Under the pieces are notes generated by a model. That model worked only from the letters and a program-made list of their open reading frames with translations, did no database searches and was not told where the DNA came from. A stretch of DNA of 64,000 nucleotides from Streptomyces venezuelae (lineage in GTDB: Bacteria > Actinomycetota > Actinomycetes > Streptomycetales > Streptomycetaceae). Of the stretch, positions 1 through 8,638 are shown piece by piece; within the stretch, counting starts at the first letter, position 1; each line of letters begins with the position of its first letter. A program made the position numbers and the translations under genes. The stretch covers positions 7,626,001 through 7,690,000 of the forward strand of contig NZ_CP029192.1 in assembly GCF_008642315.1 (NCBI RefSeq). The letters run 5' to 3'.

Positions 1-711
1 GTCATCGACGCGTCGCTGGCCGCGATGGAACCCGTGGGCGCCCCCGCCACCTGGGTGCTCTCGAACCACGACGTGACCCGGCACGCCACCCGCCTCGCCA
101 ACCCGCCGGGCCTCGGCACCCAGCTGCGCACCGCGGGCGACCGCGAGCTGGGTCTGCGCCGCGCCCGCGCGGCGACCCTGCTGATGCTGGCGCTGCCCGG
201 CTCCGCGTACCTGTACCAGGGTGAGGAGCTCGGCCTGCCCGACGTCACCGACCTGCCCGACGAGGTGCGCCAGGACCCGTCGTTCATCCGCGCCGAGGGG
301 CAGGACGGCTTCCGGGACGGCTGCCGGGTGCCCATCCCGTGGACCAAGGACGGCTCTTCGTACGGCTTCGGTTCGGGCGGCAGCTGGCTGCCGCAGCCCG
401 TGGGGTGGGGCGAGCTGAGCGTGCAGGCGCAGACGGGCGACCCCGGCTCGACCCTGGAGCTGTACCGCAGCGCCCTCGCCGTGCGCCGCGCGGAGCCGGG
501 GCTCGGCGCGGGCGGCGCCGTCGAGTGGCGCGACGCCCCAGAGGGCGTGCTCGTCTTCGCCCGCGACGGCTTCGTGTGCACCGTGAACACCACCGCTGAG
601 ACAGTCGGTGTCCCGGCTCCCGGCCGTGTCCTGCTCGGCAGCGAGGAGGCGGAGATCGCGGACGGGGTCGTGCACCTGCCCGCCGACACCACCGTCTGGT
701 GGGCAGTGTGA
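1..711 (+). CDS. Alpha-glucosidase (GH13), C-terminal part, cut by window edge
   Basis: The reading frame is open from base 1, so only the last 236 residues are in the window. The TNHDV-like GH13 motif (SNHDVTRH, near the start) matches the conserved region that carries the third catalytic-site aspartate. GSAYLYQGEELGLP and a late block with WLPQP are typical of oligo-1,6-glucosidase and alpha-glucosidase GH13 enzymes (AglA type). These enzymes act inside the cell and release glucose from maltodextrins taken up by an ABC importer. There is no signal peptide evidence because the N-terminus is missing. The next gene starts within this gene's stop codon region, so the two are probably translated together. 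The pairing with a LacI regulator, a secreted amylase and a pullulanase supports a maltodextrin role. Exact substrate preference cannot be read from this fragment. Confidence 0.9.
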   Translation, partial: VIDASLAAMEPVGAPATWVLSNHDVTRHATRLANPPGLGTQLRTAGDRELGLRRARAATLLMLALPGSAYLYQGEELGLPDVTDLPDEVRQDPSFIRAEGQDGFRDGCRVPIPWTKDGSSYGFGSGGSWLPQPVGWGELSVQAQTGDPGSTLELYRSALAVRRAEPGLGAGGAVEWRDAPEGVLVFARDGFVCTVNTTAETVGVPAPGRVLLGSEEAEIADGVVHLPADTTVWWAV

Positions 712-1763
712 CGCTGCCCTCCGCGCCGCGGGACGCCCACCGGGGCGCCCCGCGGCTCCTGGACATCGCGGCGCAGGCCGGCGTCAGCGAGGCCACGGCG
801 AGCCGGGTCCTGAACGGCAGGGCGGGGGTCGCGACCGGCACGAGACGCCGGGTCCTCGCCGCCCTGGACGTCCTCGGCTACGAACGGCCCACCCGGCTGA
901 AACGACGCAGCGCCGGACTCGTCGGTCTGGTCATCCCCGAGCTGACCAACCCGATATTCCCCGCCTTCGCGCAGGTCATCGAGCAGGTCCTCGCCGGGCA
1001 CGGCTACACCCCGATGCTCTGTACGCAGATGCCCGGCGGTGCCACCGAGGACGAGCTCGTCGAGCAGTTGGAGGACCGCGGTGTCAGCGGCATCATCTTC
1101 CTGTCGGGCCTGCACGCCGACATGACGGCCGACACCGCGCGCTACCGCGAACTGGCGCACCGCAAAGTGCCGTTCGTCCTCATCAACGGATACAACGAGG
1201 ACATCCCGGTCTCCTTCGTCTCGCCCGACGACCGCTCCGCGGTGCGCATGGCCGTACGCCACCTCGTCGACCTGGGTCACGAGCGGATCGGCCTGGCCGT
1301 CGGACCGACCCGGTACGTGCCCTCGCGCCGCAAGGCGGAGGGGTTCGTCGCGGCCCTGCACGGCATGCTCGGTCTGCCGCGGGCGGAGGCCGAACGCCTC
1401 GTGCAGCGCACGCTGTTCACGGTCGAGGGCGGGCAGGCCGCCGCCGGTGCCCTCCTCGACCTCGGGTGCACGGCGATGGTGTGCGGCAGCGACCTGATGG
1501 CGCTCGGCGCCGTCAGGACCGTGCGCGAACGCGGCCTCACCGTGCCCGGCGACGTCTCCGTGGTCGGCTTCGACGACTCCCAGCTCATCGCCTTCACCGA
1601 TCCGCCGCTGACCACCGTGCGCCAGCCGGTGCAGGCGATGGCGACCGCCGCGGTGGGCGCGCTCCTGGAGGAGATCGACGGAAATCCCGTGCAGCGCACG
1701 GAGTTCGTGTTCCAGCCGGAGCTCGTCGTGCGCGGGTCCACCGGGGTGTGCCCAGAGGGTTGA
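708..1763 (+). CDS. LacI-family transcriptional repressor, probably of maltodextrin genes
   Basis: This is a 351-residue LacI/GalR repressor. It has an N-terminal helix-turn-helix (LLDIAAQAGVSEATASRVLNG), a hinge near residue 55, then a periplasmic-binding-protein-like effector domain with LVIPELTNPIFP, GFDDSQLIAFTDPPLTTV and the usual C-terminal strand. GTG at 708 overlaps the glucosidase stop (GTGA) and has GGTGG six bases upstream. GTG at 699 is an in-frame alternative that adds three residues. Position and family suggest control of the neighbouring amylase and glucosidase genes. The palindrome at 1812-1832, in front of the next gene, is a likely target. In Streptomyces the MalR/Reg1 repressor is of this family, but it usually lies next to malE, so I do not assign that name here. 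Confidence 0.88.
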   Translation: MTLPSAPRDAHRGAPRLLDIAAQAGVSEATASRVLNGRAGVATGTRRRVLAALDVLGYERPTRLKRRSAGLVGLVIPELTNPIFPAFAQVIEQVLAGHGYTPMLCTQMPGGATEDELVEQLEDRGVSGIIFLSGLHADMTADTARYRELAHRKVPFVLINGYNEDIPVSFVSPDDRSAVRMAVRHLVDLGHERIGLAVGPTRYVPSRRKAEGFVAALHGMLGLPRAEAERLVQRTLFTVEGGQAAAGALLDLGCTAMVCGSDLMALGAVRTVRERGLTVPGDVSVVGFDDSQLIAFTDPPLTTVRQPVQAMATAAVGALLEEIDGNPVQRTEFVFQPELVVRGSTGVCPEG

Positions 1764-1811
1764 CCCCGTGCGGGGGGCGTCCTACGGTCCAACCCGCAAC
1801 AACTTGTGCTG

Positions 1812-1832
1812 ACTTGCTGCAAGTACTTGCTG
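1812..1832 (+). promoter_or_regulatory. Operator-like repeats upstream of alpha-amylase
   Basis: CTTGC-T-GCAAG at 1813-1823 is a perfect inverted repeat around one base. The 8-mer ACTTGCTG occurs at 1812-1819 and again at 1825-1832, 13 bp apart. Diverged CTTG copies lie at 1803 and 1841. Streptomyces amylase promoters are known for direct repeats of this CTTGC/GCAAG type that mediate glucose repression and maltose induction through a LacI-family repressor. The site lies about 65 bp before the amylase ATG, a position compatible with promoter occlusion. Confidence 0.7.
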
Positions 1833-1897
1833 AGGGCTGGCTTGTCGAAGGAAGCACTCGCTGAAGGTTGGTTCTCCCCACGCGCAGGAGGTTCCCC

Positions 1898-3298
1898 ATG
1901 ACCGCCCGGACCACGCAGAGCCGCAGAGCCACCGCGACCACGCTCGCCCTGATGGTGGGTGTCGCGGGCAGTGTCGTCGCCGGGGCCCCCGCGTCCCAGG
2001 CCGCCCCGCCCGGCGCGAAGGACGTCACCGCCGTCCTGTTCGAGTGGAACTTCAAGTCCGTCGCGAAGGCCTGCACGGACCGGCTCGGCCCGGACGGCTA
2101 CGGATACGTGCAGGTGTCGCCGCCCCAGGAGCGCATCCAGGGCGACGCCTGGTGGACCGCGTACCAGCCGGTCAGCTACAAGATCGGCTCCCGGCTCGGC
2201 GACCGCGCCGCGTTCAAGAGCATGGTCGACACCTGCCACGCGGCCGGGGTGAAGGTCGTCGCCGACGCGGTGATCAACCACATGACGAACGCGTCCGGCA
2301 CCGGCTCGGCGGGCTCCGGCTTCACCAAGTACGACTACCCGGGCACGTACTCGTCCGCCGACATGGACGACTGCAAGTCCGCCATCAACAACTACCAGGA
2401 CCGCTGGAACGTCCAGCACTGCGAGCTCGGCGGCCTCGCCGACCTCGACACCGGCGAGAACCACGTGCGCGGCCGCATCGCCACGTACCTCAACGACCTC
2501 CTCTCGCTCGGCGTGGACGGCTTCCGCATCGACGCGGCCAAGCACATGCCCGTCGACGACCTGAAGAACATCAAGTCGCGGCTGAGCAACCCGAATGTCC
2601 ACTGGAAGCAGGAGACGCTGTACGGGGCCGGCGAGGCCGTATCTCCGAGCGAGTACACCGCGACCGGCGACCCGCAGGAGTTCCGCTACGCCTGGGACCT
2701 CAAGCGCGTCTTCAAGGACGAGAAGCTCGCCTACCTGAAGAACTACGGCGAGGGCTGGGGCTACATGCCGAGCGGCACCAGCGCGGTGTTCGTCACCAAC
2801 CACGACACCGAGCGCCATGGCCAGACCCTCAGCTACAAGGACGGCGCCGACCACACGCTGGCGCACGTCTTCATGCTGGCCTGGCCCTACGGCTCGCCCG
2901 ACGTCCACTCCGGCTACGAGTTCAGCAGCACGGACGCCGGGCCGCCCAACGGCGGCCAGGTGAAGGCCTGTTACAGCGACGGGTGGAAGTGCCAGCACGC
3001 CTGGCCGGAGATCCGCGGCATGGTCAAGTTCCGCAACGCCGCGCGCGGCGCGTCCGTCACCGACTGGTGGGACAACGGCAACGACACGATCGCCTTCGGC
3101 CGCGGCGACAAGGCGTACGTCGTCATCAACCACGAGGGTGCCACCGTCAACCGCACCTTCCAGACCTCCCTGGCGGCGGGCACGTACTGCGACGTGCAGA
3201 GCGGCAGGAGCGTCGGCGTGGACGGCTCGGGGCGGTTCACGGCGTCCGTCGCCCCGAACACGGCCCTCGCGCTGCACGCCGGGTCCAAGAACTGCTGA
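1898..3298 (+). CDS. Secreted alpha-amylase (GH13), no starch-binding domain
   Basis: This 466-residue endo-alpha-1,4-glucanase hydrolyses external starch. AGGAGG at 1886-1891 stands six bases before ATG 1898 and decides the start. An in-frame upstream codon at 1868 has no ribosome site. A signal peptide (charged start, hydrophobic 12-28, cleavage near APASQAA) precedes the mature enzyme, which opens with [10 protein letters not shown] as in Streptomyces and animal-type amylases. The catalytic triad is visible: nucleophile Asp212 in [10 protein letters not shown], acid/base Glu239 in WKQET, and Asp303 in TNHDTERHG. The protein ends after the C-terminal beta domain. Many Streptomyces amylases are about 100 residues longer because of a CBM20 starch-binding domain, which is absent here. 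It lies between the LacI gene and pullulanase. Confidence 0.96.
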   Translation: MTARTTQSRRATATTLALMVGVAGSVVAGAPASQAAPPGAKDVTAVLFEWNFKSVAKACTDRLGPDGYGYVQVSPPQERIQGDAWWTAYQPVSYKIGSRLGDRAAFKSMVDTCHAAGVKVVADAVINHMTNASGTGSAGSGFTKYDYPGTYSSADMDDCKSAINNYQDRWNVQHCELGGLADLDTGENHVRGRIATYLNDLLSLGVDGFRIDAAKHMPVDDLKNIKSRLSNPNVHWKQETLYGAGEAVSPSEYTATGDPQEFRYAWDLKRVFKDEKLAYLKNYGEGWGYMPSGTSAVFVTNHDTERHGQTLSYKDGADHTLAHVFMLAWPYGSPDVHSGYEFSSTDAGPPNGGQVKACYSDGWKCQHAWPEIRGMVKFRNAARGASVTDWWDNGNDTIAFGRGDKAYVVINHEGATVNRTFQTSLAAGTYCDVQSGRSVGVDGSGRFTASVAPNTALALHAGSKNC

Positions 3299-3325
3299 CC
3301 GGCCCCGAGCCCACCGCCCATAGGC

Positions 3326-3366
3326 CGGCCGCCCGGCCCATCCGTGTCCCCGCTGCCGGGCGGCCG
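3326..3366 (+). terminator. Strong hairpin after alpha-amylase
   Basis: CGGCCGCCCGGC (3326-3337) pairs perfectly with GCCGGGCGGCCG (3355-3366), giving a 12-bp GC stem around a 17-nt loop, 27 bp after the amylase stop. There is no long T run, but Streptomyces terminators often lack one. It probably separates amylase transcripts from pullulanase or stabilises their 3' end. Confidence 0.55.
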
Positions 3367-3383
3367 CACCTTTCCTCCCCGCC

Positions 3384-3417
3384 CCTCAAGCCCACCTCTC
3401 CCTCAAGCCCACCTCTC
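3384..3417 (+). repeat. Perfect 17-bp tandem duplication before pullulanase
   Basis: CCTCAAGCCCACCTCTC occurs at 3384-3400 and immediately again at 3401-3417. The second copy runs directly into the AAGGAG ribosome binding site of the pullulanase gene. It is most simply a slipped-strand duplication in the leader and is not itself an inverted repeat. Confidence 0.85.
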
Positions 3418-3431
3418 AAGGAGAAACCGCT

Positions 3432-6173
3432 GTGACCGGCTCCCCGCGCCGCGCCGCCGTGACCGTGGCCCTCGCCCTGCTCGCCGCCACCGTGCCCCTG
3501 ACCGCGACGGCGGGCGCGGTGCCGCTGGTTCCGTCGCCCGCGTCCGCCGCATCCGCCGCGGCCGAGCAGACAGGGCAGGCCGATCCACTCGACCTGTCGA
3601 AGTCGAGGGCCCAGTGGATCGACAGGAACACCCTGGCCTGGGACGCGAGCCCGGGGAGCCGTCACGAGCTCCTGTACGCACCCCACGGCGGCCTCACGGT
3701 CGCGGGCGGCGACATCGGGGGAGCGGCGGTCCACCGCCTGCGCCTCACTCCCGCCGAAGGCGGCGGCCTCACCGACGCCCAGAAGGCCAGGTTCCCGCAC
3801 CTCAAGGAGTACGCGGCCTTCACCGTCGACCCCCGCGACCGCCGCCTGGTGCGCGCCGCCCTCACCGGCCAGCTCGTCGCCACGGCCCGCACCGCCGACG
3901 GCACCCTGCGCTCCGCCACCGGCGTGCAGACGCAGGGCGTCCTCGACGACCTGTACGGCGCCGCCGCCACCAAGGCCACCCTCGGCCCCCGCTTCGCGCA
4001 CGGCCGCGTCACCCTCGCCGTCTGGGCTCCCACCGCCCAGCGGGTCTCCCTCGACATCGGCGGCCGTACGGTGACGATGCACCGGGACCGCGCCTCCGGG
4101 GTCTGGTCGGCGACCGGGCCCGGCAGCTGGTCGGGCAAGGCCTACCGGTACGTCGTCGAGGTGTGGGCGCCGAGCGTCCGCGAGGTCGTCACCAACAAGG
4201 TCACCGACCCCTACTCCACCGCGCTCACCGCCGACTCGGAGCGCAGCCTCGCCGTCGACCTGGCCGACCCGGAGCTCGCCCCCGAGGGGTGGGCCGGGCT
4301 GCGCAAGCCGAAGGCGACCCCGCTGCGCGACGCGCAGATCCAGGAGCTGCACGTCCGGGACTTCTCCGCCGCCGACCCCACGTCGGACCACCCCGGCCAG
4401 TACCTGGCGTTCACGGACAAGACGTCCGACGGCATGCAGCACCTGCGACGCCTGGCCCGCGCCGGCACGTCGTACGTGCACCTGCTGCCGGTCTTCGACA
4501 TCGGCACCGTCCCCGAGCGCGCCGCCGACCGGGCCACCCCCGACTGCGACCTGCCCGCGTACGCCCCCGACTCGGAGGAGCAGCAGGCCTGCGTCACCAG
4601 GAGCGCGGGCCAGGACGCGTACAACTGGGGATACGACCCGCTGCACTACACGGTCCCGGAGGGCTCGTACGCGAGCGACCCCGACGGCACCCGCCGCACC
4701 GTGGAGTTCCGCGAGATGGTGCGGGGCCTGAACGGCTCGGGGCTGCGCACGGTGATGGACGTCGTCTACAACCACACCGTCGCGAGCGGCCAGGCCGACA
4801 AGTCCGTGCTGGACAGGATCGTGCCGGGCTACTACCAGCGCCTGGACGCGGACGGTGCGGTCACCACCTCCACCTGCTGCGCCGACACGGCGCCCGAGAA
4901 CGCGATGATGGGCAAGCTCGTCGTCGACTCGATCGTCACGTGGGCGCGGGAGTACAAGGTCGACGGCTTCCGCTTCGACCTGATGGGACACCACCCGAAG
5001 GCCAACATCCTCGCCGTCCGCAAGGCGCTCGACGCGCTGACCCCGGCGAAGGACGGCGTCGACGGCAAGAGCATCGTCCTGTACGGGGAGGGGTGGAACT
5101 TCGGCGAGGTCGCCGACGACGCCCGGTTCGTGCAGGCCACCCAGAAGAACATGGCGGGCACCGGCATCGCGACGTTCTCCGACCGCTCGCGCGACGCGCT
5201 GCGCGGCGGCGGCCCGTTCGACGGGGACCCGGGCGTGCAGGGCTTCGCCAGCGGCCTGTACACGGACCCCAACTCGTCCGAGTCGAACGGCACTCCGGCC
5301 CAACAGAAGGCCCGCCTCCTGCACTACCAGGACCTCATCAAGGTCGGCCTGACCGGGAACCTCGCCGGCTACACCTTCACGGACTCGGCCGGACGCAGGG
5401 TCAAGGGCGCGGACGTCGACTACAACGGGGCCCCCGCCGGGTACGCGGCGCGGCCCGGCGACGCGCTCTCCTACGCCGACGCGCACGACAACGAATCGCT
5501 GTACGACGCGCTCGCCTTCAAGCTGCCGAAGGACACGTCAGCGGGTGACCGGGCCCGCATGCAGGTCCTCGCCATGGCGACCGCCGCCCTCTCCCAGGGC
5601 CCGGCGCTCTCCCAGGCCGGCACGGACCTGCTGCGCTCCAAGTCCCTCGACCGCAACTCCTACGACAGCGGCGACTGGTTCAACACGATCAACTGGGACT
5701 GCCGCGCGGGCAACGGCTTCGGCCGGGGCCTGCCGCCCGCCGCCGACAACAAGGACAAGTGGCCTTACGCGAAGCCCTTGTTGTCGTCCGCGGCGGCGCT
5801 GACCCCGGGCTGCGAGGAGATCAACAGCACGTCGGCCGCGTACCGGGACCTGCTGCGCATCCGGACGACCGAATCGGCCTTCTCCCTGGCCACGGCCGGG
5901 AAGGTCCAGTCGGCGCTGTCCTTCCCGCTGTCCGGTACCGCCGACGAAACACCGGGCGTCATCACCATGAAACTCGGCGACCTGGTGGTCGTCCTCAACG
6001 CGAGCCCACAGACGCGACGGCAGCGCGTCGACGCCGTACGGGGCGCCCGCTATGACCTGCACCCGATCCAGGCGTCCGGCGCCGACCCCACCGTCAAGTC
6101 AGCGGCGTACGCGCGGAGTTCGGGCACCTTTACCGTTCCCGCGCGAACGGTCGCCGTGTTCCGGCGAGGCTGA
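3432..6173 (+). CDS. pulA: Secreted pullulanase-type alpha-1,6-glucosidase (GH13)
   Basis: The product is 913 residues and begins at GTG 3432, with AAGGAG about eight bases upstream. A signal peptide with an Ala-rich hydrophobic core comes first. Next are an N-terminal beta domain, a CBM48-like module around residues 185-240 (VTLAVWAPTAQRVSLDI) and the GH13 barrel. The barrel has QELHVRDFS, VMDVVYNHT, the nucleophile Asp516 in VDGFRFDLMGHH, the acid/base Glu553 in LYGEGWNF, and AHDNESLYDAL. The block QAGTDLLRSKSLDRNSYDSG is typical of pullulanases rather than of GlgX. It cleaves alpha-1,6 branch points outside the cell and so complements the amylase upstream. Some actinobacterial pullulanases carry a second catalytic GH13 module and are about twice this length; this one has a single module. 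Confidence 0.93.
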   Translation: MTGSPRRAAVTVALALLAATVPLTATAGAVPLVPSPASAASAAAEQTGQADPLDLSKSRAQWIDRNTLAWDASPGSRHELLYAPHGGLTVAGGDIGGAAVHRLRLTPAEGGGLTDAQKARFPHLKEYAAFTVDPRDRRLVRAALTGQLVATARTADGTLRSATGVQTQGVLDDLYGAAATKATLGPRFAHGRVTLAVWAPTAQRVSLDIGGRTVTMHRDRASGVWSATGPGSWSGKAYRYVVEVWAPSVREVVTNKVTDPYSTALTADSERSLAVDLADPELAPEGWAGLRKPKATPLRDAQIQELHVRDFSAADPTSDHPGQYLAFTDKTSDGMQHLRRLARAGTSYVHLLPVFDIGTVPERAADRATPDCDLPAYAPDSEEQQACVTRSAGQDAYNWGYDPLHYTVPEGSYASDPDGTRRTVEFREMVRGLNGSGLRTVMDVVYNHTVASGQADKSVLDRIVPGYYQRLDADGAVTTSTCCADTAPENAMMGKLVVDSIVTWAREYKVDGFRFDLMGHHPKANILAVRKALDALTPAKDGVDGKSIVLYGEGWNFGEVADDARFVQATQKNMAGTGIATFSDRSRDALRGGGPFDGDPGVQGFASGLYTDPNSSESNGTPAQQKARLLHYQDLIKVGLTGNLAGYTFTDSAGRRVKGADVDYNGAPAGYAARPGDALSYADAHDNESLYDALAFKLPKDTSAGDRARMQVLAMATAALSQGPALSQAGTDLLRSKSLDRNSYDSGDWFNTINWDCRAGNGFGRGLPPAADNKDKWPYAKPLLSSAAALTPGCEEINSTSAAYRDLLRIRTTESAFSLATAGKVQSALSFPLSGTADETPGVITMKLGDLVVVLNASPQTRRQRVDAVRGARYDLHPIQASGADPTVKSAAYARSSGTFTVPARTVAVFRRG

Positions 6174-6287
6174 GCGCAGGGCGCACACCGTGTTGTCGAG
6201 CGGGGCGTCGGCCAACCGCCTCCAGACCAGGGCGACATGACGGGTGAAGCGGACGGCGGGCTTGTGGGCGAAGACGAGGAAGGTCAT
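6099..6287 (-). CDS. Small hypothetical protein (62 aa) overlapping the pullulanase 3' end
   Basis: I do not recognise this protein. An ATG at 6287 is preceded by a near-ideal ribosome site (GGAGGT, 5-6 bases away). The first 38 codons end almost entirely in G or C, as real Streptomyces genes do. The last 25 codons run antisense through the end of the pullulanase gene. The N-terminus (MTFLVFAHKPAVRFTRHVAL) is mildly amphipathic and has no signal peptide. Its promoter would lie in the 6288-6548 gap. It could be a genuine small gene, or a remnant whose original 3' end was replaced by the pullulanase end. Confidence 0.35.
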   Translation of the reverse strand: MTFLVFAHKPAVRFTRHVALVWRRLADAPLDNTVCALRSASPEHGDRSRGNGKGARTPRVRR

Positions 6288-6471
6288 GGCGCACCTCCGG
6301 ATGGACCGGGGCGGCAGGCGACGCCGAAGACGTCAGTGCGTGCCGCGAAGAAAAGGCGGGTGAAGGGTGCTGAGGAGTCGATCGCGACTCGGACTCGGAC
6401 TGTGGTCCACGGTTCCCGCCTCCTCTCCATGTGCCTGTGCTCGTGCCTGTATCCGTACCGGACGGAAGTGC

Positions 6472-6499
6472 CCCCCACCGTAGGCGGCCACGGTGGGGG
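6472..6499. terminator. Perfect hairpin between convergent genes
   Basis: CCCCCACCGT (6472-6481) pairs perfectly with ACGGTGGGGG (6490-6499) across an 8-nt loop. It lies about 50 bp beyond the stop of the aldo/keto reductase gene (minus strand) and about 300 bp beyond pullulanase (plus strand), so a two-way terminator is likely. The rest of the 6174-6548 gap holds only the small minus-strand ORF and no other recognisable signal. Confidence 0.6.
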
Positions 6500-6548
6500 A
6501 CGACAGGGGCGAAGGTCCCTTGTGCGGTGATTCCCGACGGGGAGGCGC

Positions 6549-7559
6549 TCAGGCGTCGTTCGGGAGCGGGGCGGACGGGCTGACCAGCTCCGCGGCGCGC
6601 AGCTCCGTCCAGAAGGCCTGGGGGACGTCCTCGTTCAGTGCGGCCGTGTCCTCGGCGATGCGGCTGGGGCGGGTGGCGCCGGGGATGACGGCGGCGGTCG
6701 CCGGGTGGGCGAGCGAGAACTGCAGGGCCGCGGCCTTGATGCTCACGCCGTGCTTCTGGGCGAGTGCCTTCAGGCGGCCGACGCGCTCGACGATCTCGGC
6801 GGGCGCCTCCTGGTACTCGAAGTGGGTGCCGCCCGCGAGGATGCCGGAGCTGTAGGGGCCGCCGACGACCATGTCGACGCCCTGCTCGCGGGCCGCGGGC
6901 AGCAGCCGCTGGAGGGCGTGGTCGTGGTCGAGGAGGGTGTAGCGGCCCGCGAGGAGGAAGCCGTCGGGGCGCGGCTCGTCGAGGTCGAGGGTCAGCTCGA
7001 TGGGCTCGGTCTTGTTGACACCGAGGCCCCACGCCTTGATCACGCCTTCGTCGCGGAGCCGGGACAGGACGCGGAAGGCGCCGGTGCGGGCCTCCTCGAA
7101 CTTCTGCAGCCACTGGTCGCCGTGGAAGTCCTGGGCGATGTCGTGGACCCAGACGATGTCGAGGCGGTCGGTCCCCAGACGCTTGAGGCTGTCCTCTATG
7201 GAGCGTTCGGTGGCGTCGGCCGTCCACTCGTGCACGATCTTGTTCGGGTTGCCGTGCTCGAACAGGCCGCCCTTCTCGCCGAAGTCGGGCGTGGCGGTCT
7301 CGTGCTCGTCCAGGATGACGCGTCCGACCTTGGTGGACAGGACGTAGGAGTCGCGGGGCTTCCCGGCGAGCACCTCGCCGAGGCGGCTCTCCGCGAGTCC
7401 GGCGCCGTAGAAGGGTGCGGTGTCGTAGTAACGGATGCCGTGGTCCCAGGCGGCCTCGACGGTGGCGCGCGCCTCGTCGTCGGGGATGGCGCGGAACATG
7501 TTGCCGAGCGGGGCGGTGCCGAAGCCGAGACGGCCGGGGAGGAGGGACTTGATGCCCAT
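6549..7559 (-). CDS. Aldo/keto reductase, D-threo-aldose 1-dehydrogenase-like
   Basis: This 336-residue NAD(P)-dependent TIM-barrel oxidoreductase has LGFGTAPLGNMF at the N-terminus, then WDHGIRYYDTAPFYGAGLAE with the catalytic Asp and Tyr, STKVGR with the catalytic Lys, and a downstream WVHD strand. The pattern resembles the L-fucose/D-threo-aldose dehydrogenase group, which oxidises sugars or related aldehydes. ATG 7559 has AAGGA nine bases upstream and matches the family N-terminus. A longer frame from 7607 lacks a ribosome site. The gene is divergent from a LysR regulator with a palindromic box between them, the usual arrangement for a LysR-controlled target. The physiological substrate is not evident. 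Confidence 0.88.
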   Translation of the reverse strand: MGIKSLLPGRLGFGTAPLGNMFRAIPDDEARATVEAAWDHGIRYYDTAPFYGAGLAESRLGEVLAGKPRDSYVLSTKVGRVILDEHETATPDFGEKGGLFEHGNPNKIVHEWTADATERSIEDSLKRLGTDRLDIVWVHDIAQDFHGDQWLQKFEEARTGAFRVLSRLRDEGVIKAWGLGVNKTEPIELTLDLDEPRPDGFLLAGRYTLLDHDHALQRLLPAAREQGVDMVVGGPYSSGILAGGTHFEYQEAPAEIVERVGRLKALAQKHGVSIKAAALQFSLAHPATAAVIPGATRPSRIAEDTAALNEDVPQAFWTELRAAELVSPSAPLPNDA

Positions 7560-7663
7560 GGAGAAGATCCTTGCGTCGACGAGGGTTATGTGCGGATACG
7601 AGGGCATTTACCCCTGTCCGCGTCTCTTGCTCCGTCCAGGCTAGGATCGACGGGTCAGACTGT

Positions 7664-7678
7664 CCAAGACTTACTTGG
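7664..7678. promoter_or_regulatory. LysR-type box between divergent genes
   Basis: CCAAG (7664-7668), five spacer bases ACTTA, CTTGG (7674-7678) form a perfect inverted repeat. The size and position suit a LysR recognition site: it lies 28 bp before the regulator ATG and about 105 bp before the reductase ATG. Confidence 0.55.
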
Positions 7679-7705
7679 TCATACTTGAGTCCCCCGAGGT
7701 CTTAC

Positions 7706-8638
7706 ATGCTTGACCTGCGACAACTGCGCTATTTCGTGACCGTGGCCGAGGAGGAGCATGTCGGACGGGCCGCCGAGCGCCTGAACATCTCGCAGTCCCC
7801 GCTCAGCCGGCAGATCGCCCAGCTGGAGAAGAACCTGGGTCTGACGCTGTTCGAACGCAGCCAGCAGCGCCTGCGGCTCACCTCCGACGGCCGCGTCTTC
7901 CTCGCCGAGGCCACCGCCCTGCTGCGGCACGCGGACCGGCTGGAGAACCTCGGCCGGCGCCTCGGCCGCGGCGACGAGGGCGGCCTGTGCGTGGGGTACG
8001 TGAGCGACGCCATGCACACCGGTCTGCTCCCCGGCGCCCTGCGCACCCTCAACGAGGACCGCCCCGGCATCCACGTGGCCCTCTACGACCTGACCGCCCC
8101 CGAGCAGTTCGAGGGCCTGCGCCAGCGCAGCCTGGACATCGCCCTGGTCCCGGAGGCGCCGCCCGCGGAGGACCCCGACCTGCGCGGCGCGCTCCTGCTG
8201 GCGGACCCGCTGCTCCTGGCCGTGCCCAGCGGCCACCCACTGGCCGACGCCGACGAGGTGCGGCCCGCGGACCTCGACGGCCTGCCCTGGATCGCCGTCG
8301 AGGACGGCCAGGACCACGTCTGGCGGGACGACTTCGTCGCCGCGTGCGCCGCCGCGGGGTTCGCCCCCGACATCCGCTTCGAGGCCCCGGAGCCCCTGAC
8401 CGCGCTGGGCCTGGTGGCCTCCGGGCTCGGCCTCGCGTTCGTGCAGCAGAGCATGGTGCGGGGCCGCACCGAGGGGGTGACCGTCCGCGAACTCCCGTGG
8501 TTCCGGCGGTCCGTCCGACTGTGGGCCGTATGGCACCGGATCGACCTGCGCCCGGTCGTCGCCGCGTTCCGCGAGACCGTGTTGGCGGCCGGTGCCGGTG
8601 CCGGTGCCGAGGGGCGGGATCAGGGGCGGGTCAGCTGA
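7706..8638 (+). CDS. LysR-family transcriptional regulator
   Basis: This is a 310-residue LysR regulator. The winged helix-turn-helix (LRQLRYFVTVAEEEHVGRAA, then LNISQSPLSRQIAQLE) spans residues 1-60, and a two-lobed co-inducer domain starts near residue 90 (LCVGYVSDAM) and holds LDGLPWIAVED. GAGGT at 7696-7700 fixes ATG 7706; the longer frame upstream reads through the intergenic operator. It is divergent from the aldo/keto reductase, which it probably controls along with its own gene. Its end overlaps the end of the converging chitinase gene by 8 bp. Confidence 0.93.
   Translation: MLDLRQLRYFVTVAEEEHVGRAAERLNISQSPLSRQIAQLEKNLGLTLFERSQQRLRLTSDGRVFLAEATALLRHADRLENLGRRLGRGDEGGLCVGYVSDAMHTGLLPGALRTLNEDRPGIHVALYDLTAPEQFEGLRQRSLDIALVPEAPPAEDPDLRGALLLADPLLLAVPSGHPLADADEVRPADLDGLPWIAVEDGQDHVWRDDFVAACAAAGFAPDIRFEAPEPLTALGLVASGLGLAFVQQSMVRGRTEGVTVRELPWFRRSVRLWAVWHRIDLRPVVAAFRETVLAAGAGAGAEGRDQGRVS

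Noticed and set aside
699..1763. Naming the LacI-type gene malR/reg1
   Set aside because: Family and context fit, but malR in Streptomyces normally lies divergent to malE, which is not visible here.
1277..3277. A 666-codon minus-strand frame across the LacI and amylase genes
   Set aside because: Low-complexity Val/Gly/Arg translation without motifs, spanning two real genes; an antisense shadow.
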